This document shows, piece by piece, positions 9,529 to 19,468 of a stretch of DNA of 42,067 nt. Source of the DNA: Myxococcales bacterium. Lineage in GTDB: Bacteria; Myxococcota; B64-G9. The DNA lies in contig JALVPF010000173.1 of NCBI GenBank assembly GCA_027031935.1, positions 1 to 42,067 on the forward strand, read 5' to 3'. Within the stretch, counting starts at the first letter, position 1. The number at the start of each line of letters is the position of its first letter. The notes beneath the pieces were generated by a model. That model was not told where the DNA came from, ran no database searches, and saw only the letters and a program-made list of their open reading frames with translations. The position numbers and the translations under genes were made by a program.

Positions 9529-10394
9529 AAGAGATAGAAAATCCCGAAAGACTGATACACGATCCAAAGCTCGGCAAATGGCTTCGGCCGGCTGCAGATC
9601 GCATGTTGGAACCAGAACGTCTTTCCAGGTGCGCTCAGCTTATCCAGCAAAGGTTAGAGGAGACATCTCAAGCGAAAGGATCTTCCTGGTTTGACAGGAT
9701 TTTTTGGTCGCGCAGGATGATGCGGGCCGTGGTACCAGCTTTGCTCTTGATAAGTATATCCGTGGGCGCCACCTACCTGATCAGGGTCTTTCGCGAGCCT
9801 GAAAAGGTCAAGCCACCTGAGGCCAAAGCGGTGCTTGTGAAGATAAAGCACAAACCAAGACCCTTGCCCAGGCTGACTGATTTACCTGAACCACCAAAAC
9901 CGGATAAACCATCCAAGCTGGTGAGGAGAAGACCGAAAACATTAAAAGTGGCTCAAGTGCAAACCGAAGCAGCAGAAACGGTGGAATCCCATACCAGCCC
10001 CCAGAGTCAACTGCTTGAGCAACTTCGTCTGTTCAAAAAAGCCAAGTCGGCAGCAGATAGTGCTGATGTGGCTGGTGCTCTGTCTGCGCTCGACGAGTTG
10101 AAGCGCCAATTTCCCAAAGGTCCTCTTGGCCCGGAAGCAGGGCTGCTCAGGGCCAGGATTCTTTATCAAGCGGGTCATTTTCGGCAGGCGGCCCAATGCA
10201 TTGCTGCTTTGATCGATGATCCTTCCCTTGCTGGCAAAAAAGCGCATCTTTTCCGTCTATTGGGTGACTGCCATGTCCACCTGAAAGAGTGTGAAGCGGC
10301 GCGAGAGGCTTTTCGTCGTGCGTTGGGGCTTGGGCTCTCCGGCACAGAAGCCGATGAGGCAAGACGAGGAATAAAAAAATGCACCCGTCAGTAA
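9525..10394 (+). CDS. Single-pass membrane protein with C-terminal TPR-like repeats (possible anti-sigma partner)
   Basis: 4-nt overlap with the sigma gene; TM segment MRAVVPALLLISISVGATYLI; Pro/Lys linker; TPR-like C-terminus ALSALDELKRQFP...AREAFRRALGLG. Confidence 0.65.
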   Translation: MKEIENPERLIHDPKLGKWLRPAADRMLEPERLSRCAQLIQQRLEETSQAKGSSWFDRIFWSRRMMRAVVPALLLISISVGATYLIRVFREPEKVKPPEAKAVLVKIKHKPRPLPRLTDLPEPPKPDKPSKLVRRRPKTLKVAQVQTEAAETVESHTSPQSQLLEQLRLFKKAKSAADSADVAGALSALDELKRQFPKGPLGPEAGLLRARILYQAGHFRQAAQCIAALIDDPSLAGKKAHLFRLLGDCHVHLKECEAAREAFRRALGLGLSGTEADEARRGIKKCTRQ

Positions 10395-10460
10395 TTTTTT
10401 TGAAGGTTTTCTGTGTATCTGGGGAATAAGCCATTAGACACAATAAACCTGGAGGAAAGA

Positions 10461-12944
10461 ATGCGTTTTATTATTGCCAGATATCATTGGATTTTTTCAA
10501 TAATTCTTCCACTTTTCCTGATGGCAGGCTGCGACACCGCTGTGGTGGGAGATGAACAATGTGGAAACGGGCTCCTGGACGACAAGGAGCTGTGTGATGT
10601 GGGAATTGCCTCAGGGCAAGGTAGATGTCCTGAGGAAGAAGATTGTGATGATGGATCTGATTGCACCATAGATAGCCTGTCAGGGCAGGATTGTATGGCC
10701 AGGTGTGAGCATGAAGCGATCACCGTGTTTGTTGACGATGACGGTTGTTGTCCTGAAGGTGCAGGGCCGGAGGATGATTCTGATTGTGGCGCTTGCGAAA
10801 ATGAGTGTTCAGCCTCAGGGGACACCGAGTGTACGGACGGTAGCTTGAGAACTTGTCTTTCTGACCAAAGAGGATGTTTGTACTGGGGTGAGTATGTTGA
10901 TTGCCCGGACAAGGCCTGTGATGGGGATGTGTGCTCCGGTTGCACACCGGACTGTGCAAACATGGAGTGTGGCATGGATCCTGTCTGCGGCAGCAGTTGT
11001 GGAGAATGCAGCGATGGAAAAGAGTGCGAAGACGGTCAGTGCGTTTGTGTACCGGATACCACAACCGGCTGTTACGACGGGGATGTGTATCACTTTGATT
11101 CCTGTGGAAATCCAGGGGATAAGCTAACAGATTGCTCCTATGGCTGTAGTGATGGTCAGTGTGACAATTGTACACCAAACTGCAACGGCCTCGAATGCGG
11201 TCCGGATCCCGTTTGTGGTATAAGCTGTGGACAATGTGATGTCGGACAGGATTGTAATATGGCTGGTCAATGCATATGCGATGTGGATTATCATTTATGC
11301 GGTGACAGTTGTGTCTCGGATTACTCTACACAAAGCTGCGGACAGAGTTGTACCTCCTGCCCTGATGATCCCCATGGCGTTGCCAACTGCGATGGCGAAA
11401 GCTGTGGCATAGACTGCGATGCTGACTATCACCTTTGCAATGGAACTTGTGCGTCAGATTATTCACCACAGAGCTGTGGACAAAGTTGCACGACCTGCCC
11501 TGATGATCCCAATGGCACTGCCACCTGCGATGGTACGAGTTGCGGTATTGAGTGCAACGCAGACTATCATCTTTGCAACGGAACTTGTGCATCAGATTAT
11601 TCAACTGAGAGCTGCGGACAGAGTTGTACTCCCTGCCCTGATGATGATCCCAATGGCGCTGCCACCTGCGATGGTACAAGTTGCGGTATTGAGTGCAACG
11701 CAGACTATCACCTTTGCAATGGCAGTTGTTTGTCAAGCCAAAGCACTGACCACTGTGGAAATCTCTGCAGTCCTTGTCCGGGTACGGAGCATGGCGCTGC
11801 AACCTGCGAAAATAATACCTGTGGGGTTGTTTGTGATGATGGATTTTTAAAAATAGACAATACCTGCCTTGCGGTATCTTCTATATCGCTTGGTAACGAA
11901 CATACATGTGCTCTTACCTCAACTGGCGGTGTAAAGTGCTGGGGTTATAACCTTAGCGGCCAACTCGGAGACGGATCTACCACAGTTAGGTACACGCCAG
12001 TGGACGTAGTTGGCTTGAGTTCCGGAGTAGTTGCGATCTCGGCAGGTTTTGAGCACACATGTGCTCTCACCTCAACTGGCAGTGTAAAGTGCTGGGGTTA
12101 TAACCTTAGCGGCCAACTCGGAGACGGTACAAGCACAGTTAGGCACACGCCAGTGGACATAGTTGGCTTGAGTTCAAATGTACAATTTGTCGCTATTTCG
12201 GGTGGTGGCTACCACACATGTGCTCTTACCTCAACTGGCGGTGTAAAGTGCTGGGGGGCTAATTATGACGGCCAACTTGGAGACGGATCTGACACAAATA
12301 GGTACACACCGGTGGACGTAGTTGGCTTGAGTTCCGGAGTAGTTGCGATCTCGGCAGGTTCTGAACACACATGTGCTCTTACCTCAACTGGTGGTTTAAA
12401 GTGCTGGGGGAATAATTCTTTCGGCGAACTCGGCGACGGATCTAACACAGTTAGGTACACGCCAGTGGACGTAGTTGGCTTGAGTTCCGGAGTAGTTGCG
12501 ATCTCGGCAGGTTTCGAACACACATGTGCTCTTATCTCAACTGGCGGTGTAAAGTGCTGGGGGGCTAACTATCACGGCCAACTTGGAGATGGTACTAGCA
12601 TCAATAGAGTTACTCCAGTGGATGTGTTTGGTTTGACATCAGGAGTATCTGCTGTTTCAGCTACTGGTGTTCACACATGTGTTCTTACCTCAACTGGCGG
12701 TGTAAAGTGCTGGGGGGCTAACTATCACGGCCAACTTGGAGATGGTACTAGCATCAATAGAGTCACTCCAGTGGACGTATTTGGCTTGAGTTCAGGAGAA
12801 GTTGCTGTCTCGATTGGTACTGAGCATTCTTGTGCGATTACAAGCACGGGCAGCTGCATGTGTTGGGGATTTAATGAAGAGGGTCCAATTGGAGACGGCA
12901 CAACAGCTGACAGACACACTCCAGTATTTGTTCTGGATCCCTAA
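10461..12944 (+). CDS. Lipoprotein with Cys-rich tandem repeats and a seven-repeat RCC1-like propeller
   Basis: [24 protein letters not shown] lipobox from ATG 10461; four [28 protein letters not shown] repeats; seven [25 protein letters not shown] repeats. Confidence 0.9.
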   Translation: MRFIIARYHWIFSIILPLFLMAGCDTAVVGDEQCGNGLLDDKELCDVGIASGQGRCPEEEDCDDGSDCTIDSLSGQDCMARCEHEAITVFVDDDGCCPEGAGPEDDSDCGACENECSASGDTECTDGSLRTCLSDQRGCLYWGEYVDCPDKACDGDVCSGCTPDCANMECGMDPVCGSSCGECSDGKECEDGQCVCVPDTTTGCYDGDVYHFDSCGNPGDKLTDCSYGCSDGQCDNCTPNCNGLECGPDPVCGISCGQCDVGQDCNMAGQCICDVDYHLCGDSCVSDYSTQSCGQSCTSCPDDPHGVANCDGESCGIDCDADYHLCNGTCASDYSPQSCGQSCTTCPDDPNGTATCDGTSCGIECNADYHLCNGTCASDYSTESCGQSCTPCPDDDPNGAATCDGTSCGIECNADYHLCNGSCLSSQSTDHCGNLCSPCPGTEHGAATCENNTCGVVCDDGFLKIDNTCLAVSSISLGNEHTCALTSTGGVKCWGYNLSGQLGDGSTTVRYTPVDVVGLSSGVVAISAGFEHTCALTSTGSVKCWGYNLSGQLGDGTSTVRHTPVDIVGLSSNVQFVAISGGGYHTCALTSTGGVKCWGANYDGQLGDGSDTNRYTPVDVVGLSSGVVAISAGSEHTCALTSTGGLKCWGNNSFGELGDGSNTVRYTPVDVVGLSSGVVAISAGFEHTCALISTGGVKCWGANYHGQLGDGTSINRVTPVDVFGLTSGVSAVSATGVHTCVLTSTGGVKCWGANYHGQLGDGTSINRVTPVDVFGLSSGEVAVSIGTEHSCAITSTGSCMCWGFNEEGPIGDGTTADRHTPVFVLDP
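11286..11840 (+). repeat. Four in-frame Cys-rich repeats (138/138/141-bp spacing)
   Basis: Repeat starts (GAYTATCAYYTTTGC) at 11286, 11424, 11562 and 11703; translated ~46-aa unit. The third unit has an extra Asp codon. Confidence 0.85.
11898..12944 (+). repeat. Seven RCC1-type repeats, period 153 bp (one unit 159 bp)
   Basis: Unit starts at about 11898, 12051, 12210, 12363, 12516, 12669 and 12822. Confidence 0.9.
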
Positions 12945-13325
12945 AATCACTAGCCATGCTATGTGTTCGACGCTAGAAGCCCAAGCTGAGCATGAGCACT
13001 AGTTTTAATCCTCAGAAGTGCCGGTGAGCTTTCCTGACCATAGATCCTGTACGAAACCATCAAAAGAAATTATCTCGATGGGGCAATGCTTTTCATTTTC
13101 GAGCAAACGTTTTCTTGGCTGAATGCTGACGACGATGGCTCGTCGTGGTTGGAATCTAATAACAAAAGTCGATTGAAAAACAAGGGGTTAATTTTACTCA
13201 TTTGAAGTGTGCTCCAGATTGGTTCAACTAACTCGGAGCGTACTCCAAATCAGTTTAATATGCTTTCTAGCCAGTGCTCTCGATATTTATCTTTATGGAG
13301 CGCGAGCGAGAATGGAAATCCGGCG

Positions 13326-14930
13326 ATGTGTGATTCTTGCCTACCTGGTGCAAGTCATGGTAAACCAGTTGATATGGCTGACTGGAATGAACTCTCGGAC
13401 TTGATGGTCATCAAGCGCCTTGCCCAGATAATCAACAATCGTTGGGGACTGGGGCTGGGGTTTGCAGACGCGGAGGGAAAGCTGGCCAAGGGGCCTGGCC
13501 TGGATCGCCTGGCCACATCCAGGCCTGTGTGCGATCTGCTGAAGTCTGTTCCAATGGGCAGGGCGCGGTGTGAAGCCGTGGCAGGCATGATAAACAAACA
13601 GCATGAAGAGGCGGGCGCGCCGGATGGACCAGCTTGTATACTGTGTCATGCCGGACTTTCAGAGTTTTACGTGCCGGTGCAGGTGGAAGGTGAGAAGCAG
13701 GGTCTCATTTTGGCAGGGGGTTTTCTGCGGGAAAAAGACCTGGAAGAACAAATAGACGAAGTGCTGCAGAGATGTGCAGATCTCCCGGTGGCCAAGGCCG
13801 AGCTGCGTCGCGCGTGCAAGAAAAGCCCCATCCTGAGCGCGGAATCAGAGGACTACATATCGGATTTGCTGGAGCTGGTGGTCAAGGAGATCTTTGTCTA
13901 CCAGGAGGAGGTTTCACGCAAGGAGCGAAGACTGGATCGGCTCACCAAGGAGATGGCCGAGAGGTCCAGCTATGGTCAGATAATCGGAAAGAGTGCTCCC
14001 ATGAGGGAGCTTTATCAGCTGCTGGACAGGGTTTCGGGTACAGATTCCACCGTATTGATCATGGGGGAAAATGGTACTGGAAAAGAACTGGTGGCCAGGG
14101 CCGTGCATTTCAATTCCAAACGCAAGGATAAGCCCTTTGTGGTTCAGAACTGCTCCGCTTTCAATGACAACCTCTTGGACTCGGAGCTTTTCGGTCACGC
14201 CAGGGGAGCTTTTACCGGCGCGGTGGGCTCCAAAAAGGGCCTCTTCGAAGTTGCTGACAAGGGCACTTTTTTTCTCGATGAAGTTGGAGAGATGAGCCCG
14301 TCTCTGCAGGTGAAACTGCTGCGTATATTGCAGGAGGGTACCTTCATTCCGGTAGGTTCCACAATGGAACGAAAGGTGGATGTCAGGATCATCGCTGCGA
14401 CAAACCGCAACCTCAAGCACATGGTGGAACAGGGGACGTTCAGAGAGGACTTGTACTATAGACTCAATGTGGTCACCATCAACCTGCCCTCCCTCAAGGA
14501 CCGCAGAGATGACATTCCCTTGCTCGTGGAACACTTTTTGGAAAAACACTCAGGAGAAGGCAAGGTAAAAAAACTTTCTCCTGCCTGCCTGCAGCGCATG
14601 ATGGATTATCACTGGCCTGGGAACGTAAGAGAACTTGAAAACGAGATAGAGCGATTGATCGTCCTTCGCGGCAGTGACGAAGTCATAGGAGAGGAGTTTC
14701 TCTCCCCTAGGATAAGATATGACATTTATCCCACATCGAAAGATGCTTCTCCCGAAACAGCACCCACGCTTCCCCAGGCCATAGAACTCCTTGAGCGAAC
14801 GATGATCCTGGACCATCTCAAGAGGGCGAGGTGGAACAAGACAAAGGCAGCCAAGGCCCTGGGGATTTCGCGTCGTAACCTCATAAGAAAAGTTCAGGCT
14901 TTCAATCTCGACAGAAGAAAAAACCGGTAG
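13326..14930 (+). CDS. Sigma54-dependent transcriptional activator with N-terminal PocR-like sensory domain
   Basis: PocR-like CDLLKSVPMGRARCEAV...ACILCHAGLSEFYVPVQVEGEKQGLILAGGFL; AAA+ GENGTGKELVARAVHFNS, ELFGHARGAFTGAVGSKKGLFEVAD; Fis-type HTH at the C-terminus. Start uncertain (13209-13374). Confidence 0.9.
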   Translation: MCDSCLPGASHGKPVDMADWNELSDLMVIKRLAQIINNRWGLGLGFADAEGKLAKGPGLDRLATSRPVCDLLKSVPMGRARCEAVAGMINKQHEEAGAPDGPACILCHAGLSEFYVPVQVEGEKQGLILAGGFLREKDLEEQIDEVLQRCADLPVAKAELRRACKKSPILSAESEDYISDLLELVVKEIFVYQEEVSRKERRLDRLTKEMAERSSYGQIIGKSAPMRELYQLLDRVSGTDSTVLIMGENGTGKELVARAVHFNSKRKDKPFVVQNCSAFNDNLLDSELFGHARGAFTGAVGSKKGLFEVADKGTFFLDEVGEMSPSLQVKLLRILQEGTFIPVGSTMERKVDVRIIAATNRNLKHMVEQGTFREDLYYRLNVVTINLPSLKDRRDDIPLLVEHFLEKHSGEGKVKKLSPACLQRMMDYHWPGNVRELENEIERLIVLRGSDEVIGEEFLSPRIRYDIYPTSKDASPETAPTLPQAIELLERTMILDHLKRARWNKTKAAKALGISRRNLIRKVQAFNLDRRKNR

Positions 14931-14938
14931 TTTCCTGA

Positions 14939-16630
14939 TCAGGGAGATATGCAGGAACCTGAGTCCTGCCTGATTTCATGGGTCGATTTTACAGATGCCT
15001 GCTTTTTGGTGCTCGTGACTTTTGTTCTTGGATCTTCAGGGGACCACTCTGCGATGCTCTCTGTCTCCACCTTGCATCTTCCTTGGCAAGTGTAGTTGTA
15101 ATTGCTGTTGTAGTTCCAGCCCATGAGACTCGATGCTCCGCCACCGCGGGTGGTAACCAGAAAATCGTGATAAAGGTGTCCAAAGGAGTCTGCACGTTGC
15201 GCTTCGGTGGGCTTGTCCCCCCGGGAGGGATCTACCGGGATCCAACCGTAAGGAGGCAGGTAGACCTCCACCCAGCGATGGAATACGTCATCGTACGATG
15301 CGTCATCCCTTCGAACCACCAACGAACCGGAATACCTGGCAGGAAGTCCAGCGGCCCTGCACATGGCGATGAACACGAAGGAGTATTCCGAACATGAGCC
15401 GGAACCGCGCTCCAGCACCTTTGGCGCAACGTCCCAACCTCCCACCATTTCGTAATGCATTTTTTCATGTATATAGCCATAAATTTTTCTCGCTATCCAG
15501 TAGGGATTGCGTTCACGACCCACGGCTTCTTTTACCGCAGCACGTATTATGGGGCTGTGGATCAGATATTTGGATTCGTCTTTCAGGTATCGCCTGCGTA
15601 TGTTTGCAGGAATTTTTCCAAGGCTCTTTACCTTGTGCGGGTAGATGACATGGTGGACGGTCCATGCTCGAATCTTGGCCGTCATTTTTACGGTTGCCCA
15701 TTTTCCAGCAGGAAGGTCCTTGAATGTGAACACTGCAGCCTTCTGTCCCCACTGGTCCGATTTTTTCTTGAAATCTTTGGGCTCGAATGAGGGTCTCTCA
15801 AGCAACTCCTGCTCCGGGCTCTCTTCTGGTATGGCCACGAAAATATGGGCCTTGGGAACAGGATCGGGACCGAAATTTCTAAGCTGCGTGGTAAATACCA
15901 CCCACTCTTGCCTTGGATCAGTGCGGATCATGTGTGTGTCGTCATCGATGGAGGCAAAATAGACCTTGTCGGTCTGGTAGTCTGTCACAAGCACCTGGTC
16001 TTTGTATGCCGCAAGCCCGGAAGAATGAGGACCAGGCGCAGGCAAGGTCGCGATCACCTGTGCCGACGGGATATCAATGGCGTAGAGCTGATCGCTCAAC
16101 CTGTCGGCCACCCACAGGTACCTGCCATCAAAGGCCAGGCCGTCTACGCTCCTGGAAGGAAAGGGTATCTCGCTGATGGTGGTCCCGTCCTCCGGGTCCA
16201 CCTGGTGGATGGCTTTGGTGGCATCGTCCGAGAGCCAAAGGCTCTTTCCGTCGAAGGCCAGCGCATGGGGTGCTGGCACGGGAGAAGGAATGACCCTGGT
16301 GATGAGTCCGTCCGAGGTTCTGATACGGTACAACTGAGCAGAGGCTGTATCTGCGTTCCACAGTTGCTGTCCATCGAAGGCAAGGCCTGCCGGTCTGTAT
16401 CCCGGGCTCTTGATTTTGCGAACGACTCTTCCATCCGCAGGATCCTCGGCCATGAGCACATCAAGACCGTGATCCGAAAGCCACAGGAGCTTTCCGTCGA
16501 AGGCGGCTCCAGTGCAGGTCTTGAGTTTGGAAGGAAGTTCCTTCGTGACAGCGCCTGGCTCAGCATATACACTTGTGACAGTAGACATCAGAACCAGCAA
16601 CACTATCCAATAGTGGTAAACTTTCTTCAT
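14939..16630 (-). CDS. Secreted beta-propeller plus transglutaminase-like (core domain) protein
   Basis: Signal peptide; repeated GLAFDGxxLWxAD segments; Cys-His-Asp triad in GSGSCSEYSFVFIAMCRAAGLPAR, DDVFHRWVEVYLP, GWIPVDPSRGD. Confidence 0.85.
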   Translation of the reverse strand: MKKVYHYWIVLLVLMSTVTSVYAEPGAVTKELPSKLKTCTGAAFDGKLLWLSDHGLDVLMAEDPADGRVVRKIKSPGYRPAGLAFDGQQLWNADTASAQLYRIRTSDGLITRVIPSPVPAPHALAFDGKSLWLSDDATKAIHQVDPEDGTTISEIPFPSRSVDGLAFDGRYLWVADRLSDQLYAIDIPSAQVIATLPAPGPHSSGLAAYKDQVLVTDYQTDKVYFASIDDDTHMIRTDPRQEWVVFTTQLRNFGPDPVPKAHIFVAIPEESPEQELLERPSFEPKDFKKKSDQWGQKAAVFTFKDLPAGKWATVKMTAKIRAWTVHHVIYPHKVKSLGKIPANIRRRYLKDESKYLIHSPIIRAAVKEAVGRERNPYWIARKIYGYIHEKMHYEMVGGWDVAPKVLERGSGSCSEYSFVFIAMCRAAGLPARYSGSLVVRRDDASYDDVFHRWVEVYLPPYGWIPVDPSRGDKPTEAQRADSFGHLYHDFLVTTRGGGASSLMGWNYNSNYNYTCQGRCKVETESIAEWSPEDPRTKVTSTKKQASVKSTHEIRQDSGSCISP

Positions 16631-16821
16631 TGGTTCACCTCCCAATCCGTAATATCAGATGTATTGAACTTGAGCTGTGAAGCAATTGCAACATTTGCTT
16701 TTGGAAATGTCAGGCCTGTTTGCTAGCATCTTGCGTGACTTTGCATATTACAAGAGATCACGGTTGACTTGCTGTGCAGGATCGTGTTTCTATGACTCAG
16801 TTTTCAAAGGAGGCAAAAAAC

Positions 16822-17304
16822 ATGGCCGGTGTCAACAAGGTAATCATTCTAGGCAACCTGGGAGCTGATCCGGAAATTCGCTACACCCAGAGCGGTTCTC
16901 CTGTGGCGAATTTCACAGTGGCGACCAACGAGCGTTGGACGGGAAAAGATGGCCAGTCACAGGAACGCACCGAGTGGCATCGAATAGTGGTCTTTGGTCG
17001 TCTTGCAGAACTCTGCCGTGACTACTTGGCCAAGGGACGGCAGGTATACCTGGAGGGAAGACTTCAGACCCGCAAGTGGGAAGATCGAGACGGTAACAAG
17101 CGTTCAACTACTGAGATAGTTGCACAGACCATTCAGTTTCTTGGCCGGGGTGGTTCCGGCTCAGGCCAGGGCGGCGGACAGGGCCAGGGCGGAGGTCAAG
17201 GTGGTGGCGACTATGGTCCCGGCTCTGAAAACTATGACGCACCTTCGGGTGGCGGTTATGGTGGGGGAAATCCGCCTATCTCAGATGACGACGTGCCCTT
17301 CTAG
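16822..17304 (+). CDS. ssb: Single-stranded DNA-binding protein
   Basis: [47 protein letters not shown]; Gly/Gln-rich linker; C-terminal [11 protein letters not shown] 16822 after AAGGAGG. Confidence 0.95.
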   Translation: MAGVNKVIILGNLGADPEIRYTQSGSPVANFTVATNERWTGKDGQSQERTEWHRIVVFGRLAELCRDYLAKGRQVYLEGRLQTRKWEDRDGNKRSTTEIVAQTIQFLGRGGSGSGQGGGQGQGGGQGGGDYGPGSENYDAPSGGGYGGGNPPISDDDVPF

Positions 17305-17371
17305 CCCTCATCTTGAAAAGCTCCACCCCCGGATCATCGAGGGCAGAGCTTGAAAGAGGCGGATTCAATAA

Positions 17372-18634
17372 CTATAGGCATCTTCCATCGGTACAGGCCA
17401 GGCCGTCCTGGCAGTCTGAATTACAAGAGCAGGCCAGAGGATCAAAACAGTAGCCATCCTGACACTGTTGGTCAGCCGGGCATTCCGAGTCTTCGCAGCA
17501 TGGGATCTTGCACTGTCCGTCCACACACTCTTGTCCAAGCTCGCAGTCGGAGTTGAATCTGCACTCGGGTGGAATTTCGCTCTGGTCCCTGCATACGCCG
17601 CAGTCACAAAACTGCCCGGCTTCACAATCCATATCCCCTTGGCACAGGTTTCGACATTGGGTGTCGACACAAATTTGTCCATCGGCACAGTCTGTATCAT
17701 GAGCACACTCAGGGTCCGGTCTGGGCTTGTCCACGCAGATGAAATCCTGGCAAATCTGGGCAGGTGGACAGTCGGCGTCGCCGCCACACAGGGCAGAGCA
17801 ATGGTTGTCTATGCATAACAGGTTCCCTTCGCACTCATCGGAAGAGGTACACGAATCATCCGGGCCTGGTATGCAGATGTGATCCTCGCAGAGCATGGTA
17901 TCAGGACAATCTGAATTCATCTGGCACAGGCTGGCGCAGGCGCCATCGATACACACCTGGGATCCAGGACAGTCCTGGGAAGAGCTACAGTCAACGGTGC
18001 TGGGATCTTCAGGCCGACAGGTGCCAGCGTCGCAGATTTCGCCCTCAGCGCAGTCTGCCTGGCTTGAGCATCCCGCAGGTACACAAGAACCATTGTGACA
18101 CGCCTGGCCTTGTTCGCAGTCGCTGTCGTCAATGCACTGGACCTGCACGCAGACCTGTCTGACACATATGTTCATCTCGGGACAGTCTTCGTCTGTTTCG
18201 CACATGGCAGGACTTGCATCCTGACAGGTGTTTTCTATGCAGAGTTCATCCGGTGCACAATCGTAATCGTTCCAGCAGCCGACTCCGTCAACGAACCAGC
18301 AGCTGTCACAGTCGCACTGGTAGCAGCCACCACTGTCACAGAACTGAGTCTGCTCGTTACACTGCTCCTCGCAGTAGCCTGCATAACATATCTCCCCGGC
18401 ATAGCAATCAGCGTCTGTCCAACACTCCTGATAACCATCGTCCACCGGGTAGCATCCATAGCAGTCGCATTCGTAACACGAATCATTGTCACAAAAGTAA
18501 TCGTAACAGTCGCCACAACCATCGTCATAGCAATCGTCCCAACAGTCGTCATCCAGGCAGAACGGACATCCGCTCAGACCGGCAGTCAGCGAAAACAAGA
18601 ACGCGGCCGCCAAAATGGTTTTCAGGATTTTCAT
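17372..18634 (-). CDS. Cys/Asp-rich lipoprotein with tandem Dickkopf-like Cys repeats
   Basis: MKILKTILAAAFLFSLTAGLSGC lipobox; N-terminal CLDDDCWDDCYDDGCGDCYDYFC...; repeats of type DxDCxxGQxCxxGxC. Confidence 0.85.
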   Translation of the reverse strand: MKILKTILAAAFLFSLTAGLSGCPFCLDDDCWDDCYDDGCGDCYDYFCDNDSCYECDCYGCYPVDDGYQECWTDADCYAGEICYAGYCEEQCNEQTQFCDSGGCYQCDCDSCWFVDGVGCWNDYDCAPDELCIENTCQDASPAMCETDEDCPEMNICVRQVCVQVQCIDDSDCEQGQACHNGSCVPAGCSSQADCAEGEICDAGTCRPEDPSTVDCSSSQDCPGSQVCIDGACASLCQMNSDCPDTMLCEDHICIPGPDDSCTSSDECEGNLLCIDNHCSALCGGDADCPPAQICQDFICVDKPRPDPECAHDTDCADGQICVDTQCRNLCQGDMDCEAGQFCDCGVCRDQSEIPPECRFNSDCELGQECVDGQCKIPCCEDSECPADQQCQDGYCFDPLACSCNSDCQDGLACTDGRCL

Positions 18635-18966
18635 GTTCTTCCTCCTTTGAGGCTGCCCTTGTCAGGGAAGCAATAAATTTTGTCTTGCTTGGTCCGAGTC
18701 TTATGCACGTGTTGTGCCATCATCTTGAAGCATGAGCCAAGATATTGATAAAAAGGCTTTTATTTTTGTTTTCGAAATAGCAAGCTTTTCCTTGTGCCAA
18801 GGCAAGCCTCCAGGATTACTGACATTTTGATCAAGCCCGGGCTGATGCCTTGGCCCACCATGTCTCGTATGAGTTGACTTCCACGGAGATTTCTTCGACA
18901 CTACAGGCAATTGAAGAGTGTTTGGGCAGGACAAAACTGTGGCCTCTTTTCACGGGGTGTTCCAAA

Positions 18967-19449
18967 ATGGGAACAGTACAGATTCCAGATCAGAAGACCT
19001 TGCCTTCTTCGGACAAAGAGATTGTGGATATCCCACGTGTTGGTTTTTTGATGTGGATATTGTTGGGCTGTCTGCTCATTCCACCAGCGGTGGTGACTTT
19101 CTTGGGTAACATGCTTGGACCGATTCCAAACCAGAGGATTTGGATCATGCTGCTGGGCCTGCCCATTCCCCTGCTTCTGGTCCTAATGCCCAGAAGGTAC
19201 TCAATCAAGGGAGACCTCCTCGTGATTTCCGGCTTCCTCTACAGGATTAGTGTACCGCTTTCCAGCATTGTTTCAGTGCAAGCGGTCGGTAAAATGAAAG
19301 CACTTTTGGCACCCGGGTCCATATTTTGTTCGGACCCGTCAAATGCACTCCTCGTAAAAAGAAAGGGAAAGATGGCGCTGGTAATAAGCCCAAGAAAAAA
19401 AGAGCCCTTCCTTGCTCTCAACAATGTCTCCGTACAGGCTCAGGCCTGA
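18967..19449 (+). CDS. Two-TM, PH-like domain membrane protein
   Basis: VGFLMWILLGCLLIPPAVVTFLGN and IWIMLLGLPIPLLLVLM helices followed by a small beta-rich domain. ORF track begins at a TTG (18850); ATG at 18967 preferred. Confidence 0.5.
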   Translation: MGTVQIPDQKTLPSSDKEIVDIPRVGFLMWILLGCLLIPPAVVTFLGNMLGPIPNQRIWIMLLGLPIPLLLVLMPRRYSIKGDLLVISGFLYRISVPLSSIVSVQAVGKMKALLAPGSIFCSDPSNALLVKRKGKMALVISPRKKEPFLALNNVSVQAQA

Positions 19450-19468
19450 AGAACATGGGGGGTGTGAC

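Noticed and set aside
11286-12944. Regularly spaced repeats that could look like a CRISPR or satellite array
   Set aside because: Spacing is 138-159 bp, always in frame, and translates to Cys and RCC1 modules; no short conserved repeat/unique spacer structure.
13129-13146. ACGACGA-TGGC-TCGTCGT hairpin
   Set aside because: Perfect 7-bp stem, but no T-tract and no nearby feature to explain; too short to claim a terminator or RNA.
15845-16726. 293-aa plus-strand ORF
   Set aside because: Antisense to the transglutaminase-like gene; shadow ORF of a codon-biased coding strand.
18095-18676. 193-aa hydrophobic Val/Ala/Thr-rich plus-strand ORF resembling a membrane protein
   Set aside because: Antisense reading of the Asp/Cys repeat codons of the 17372-18634 gene (GAC/TGC become GTC/GCA); artefact.
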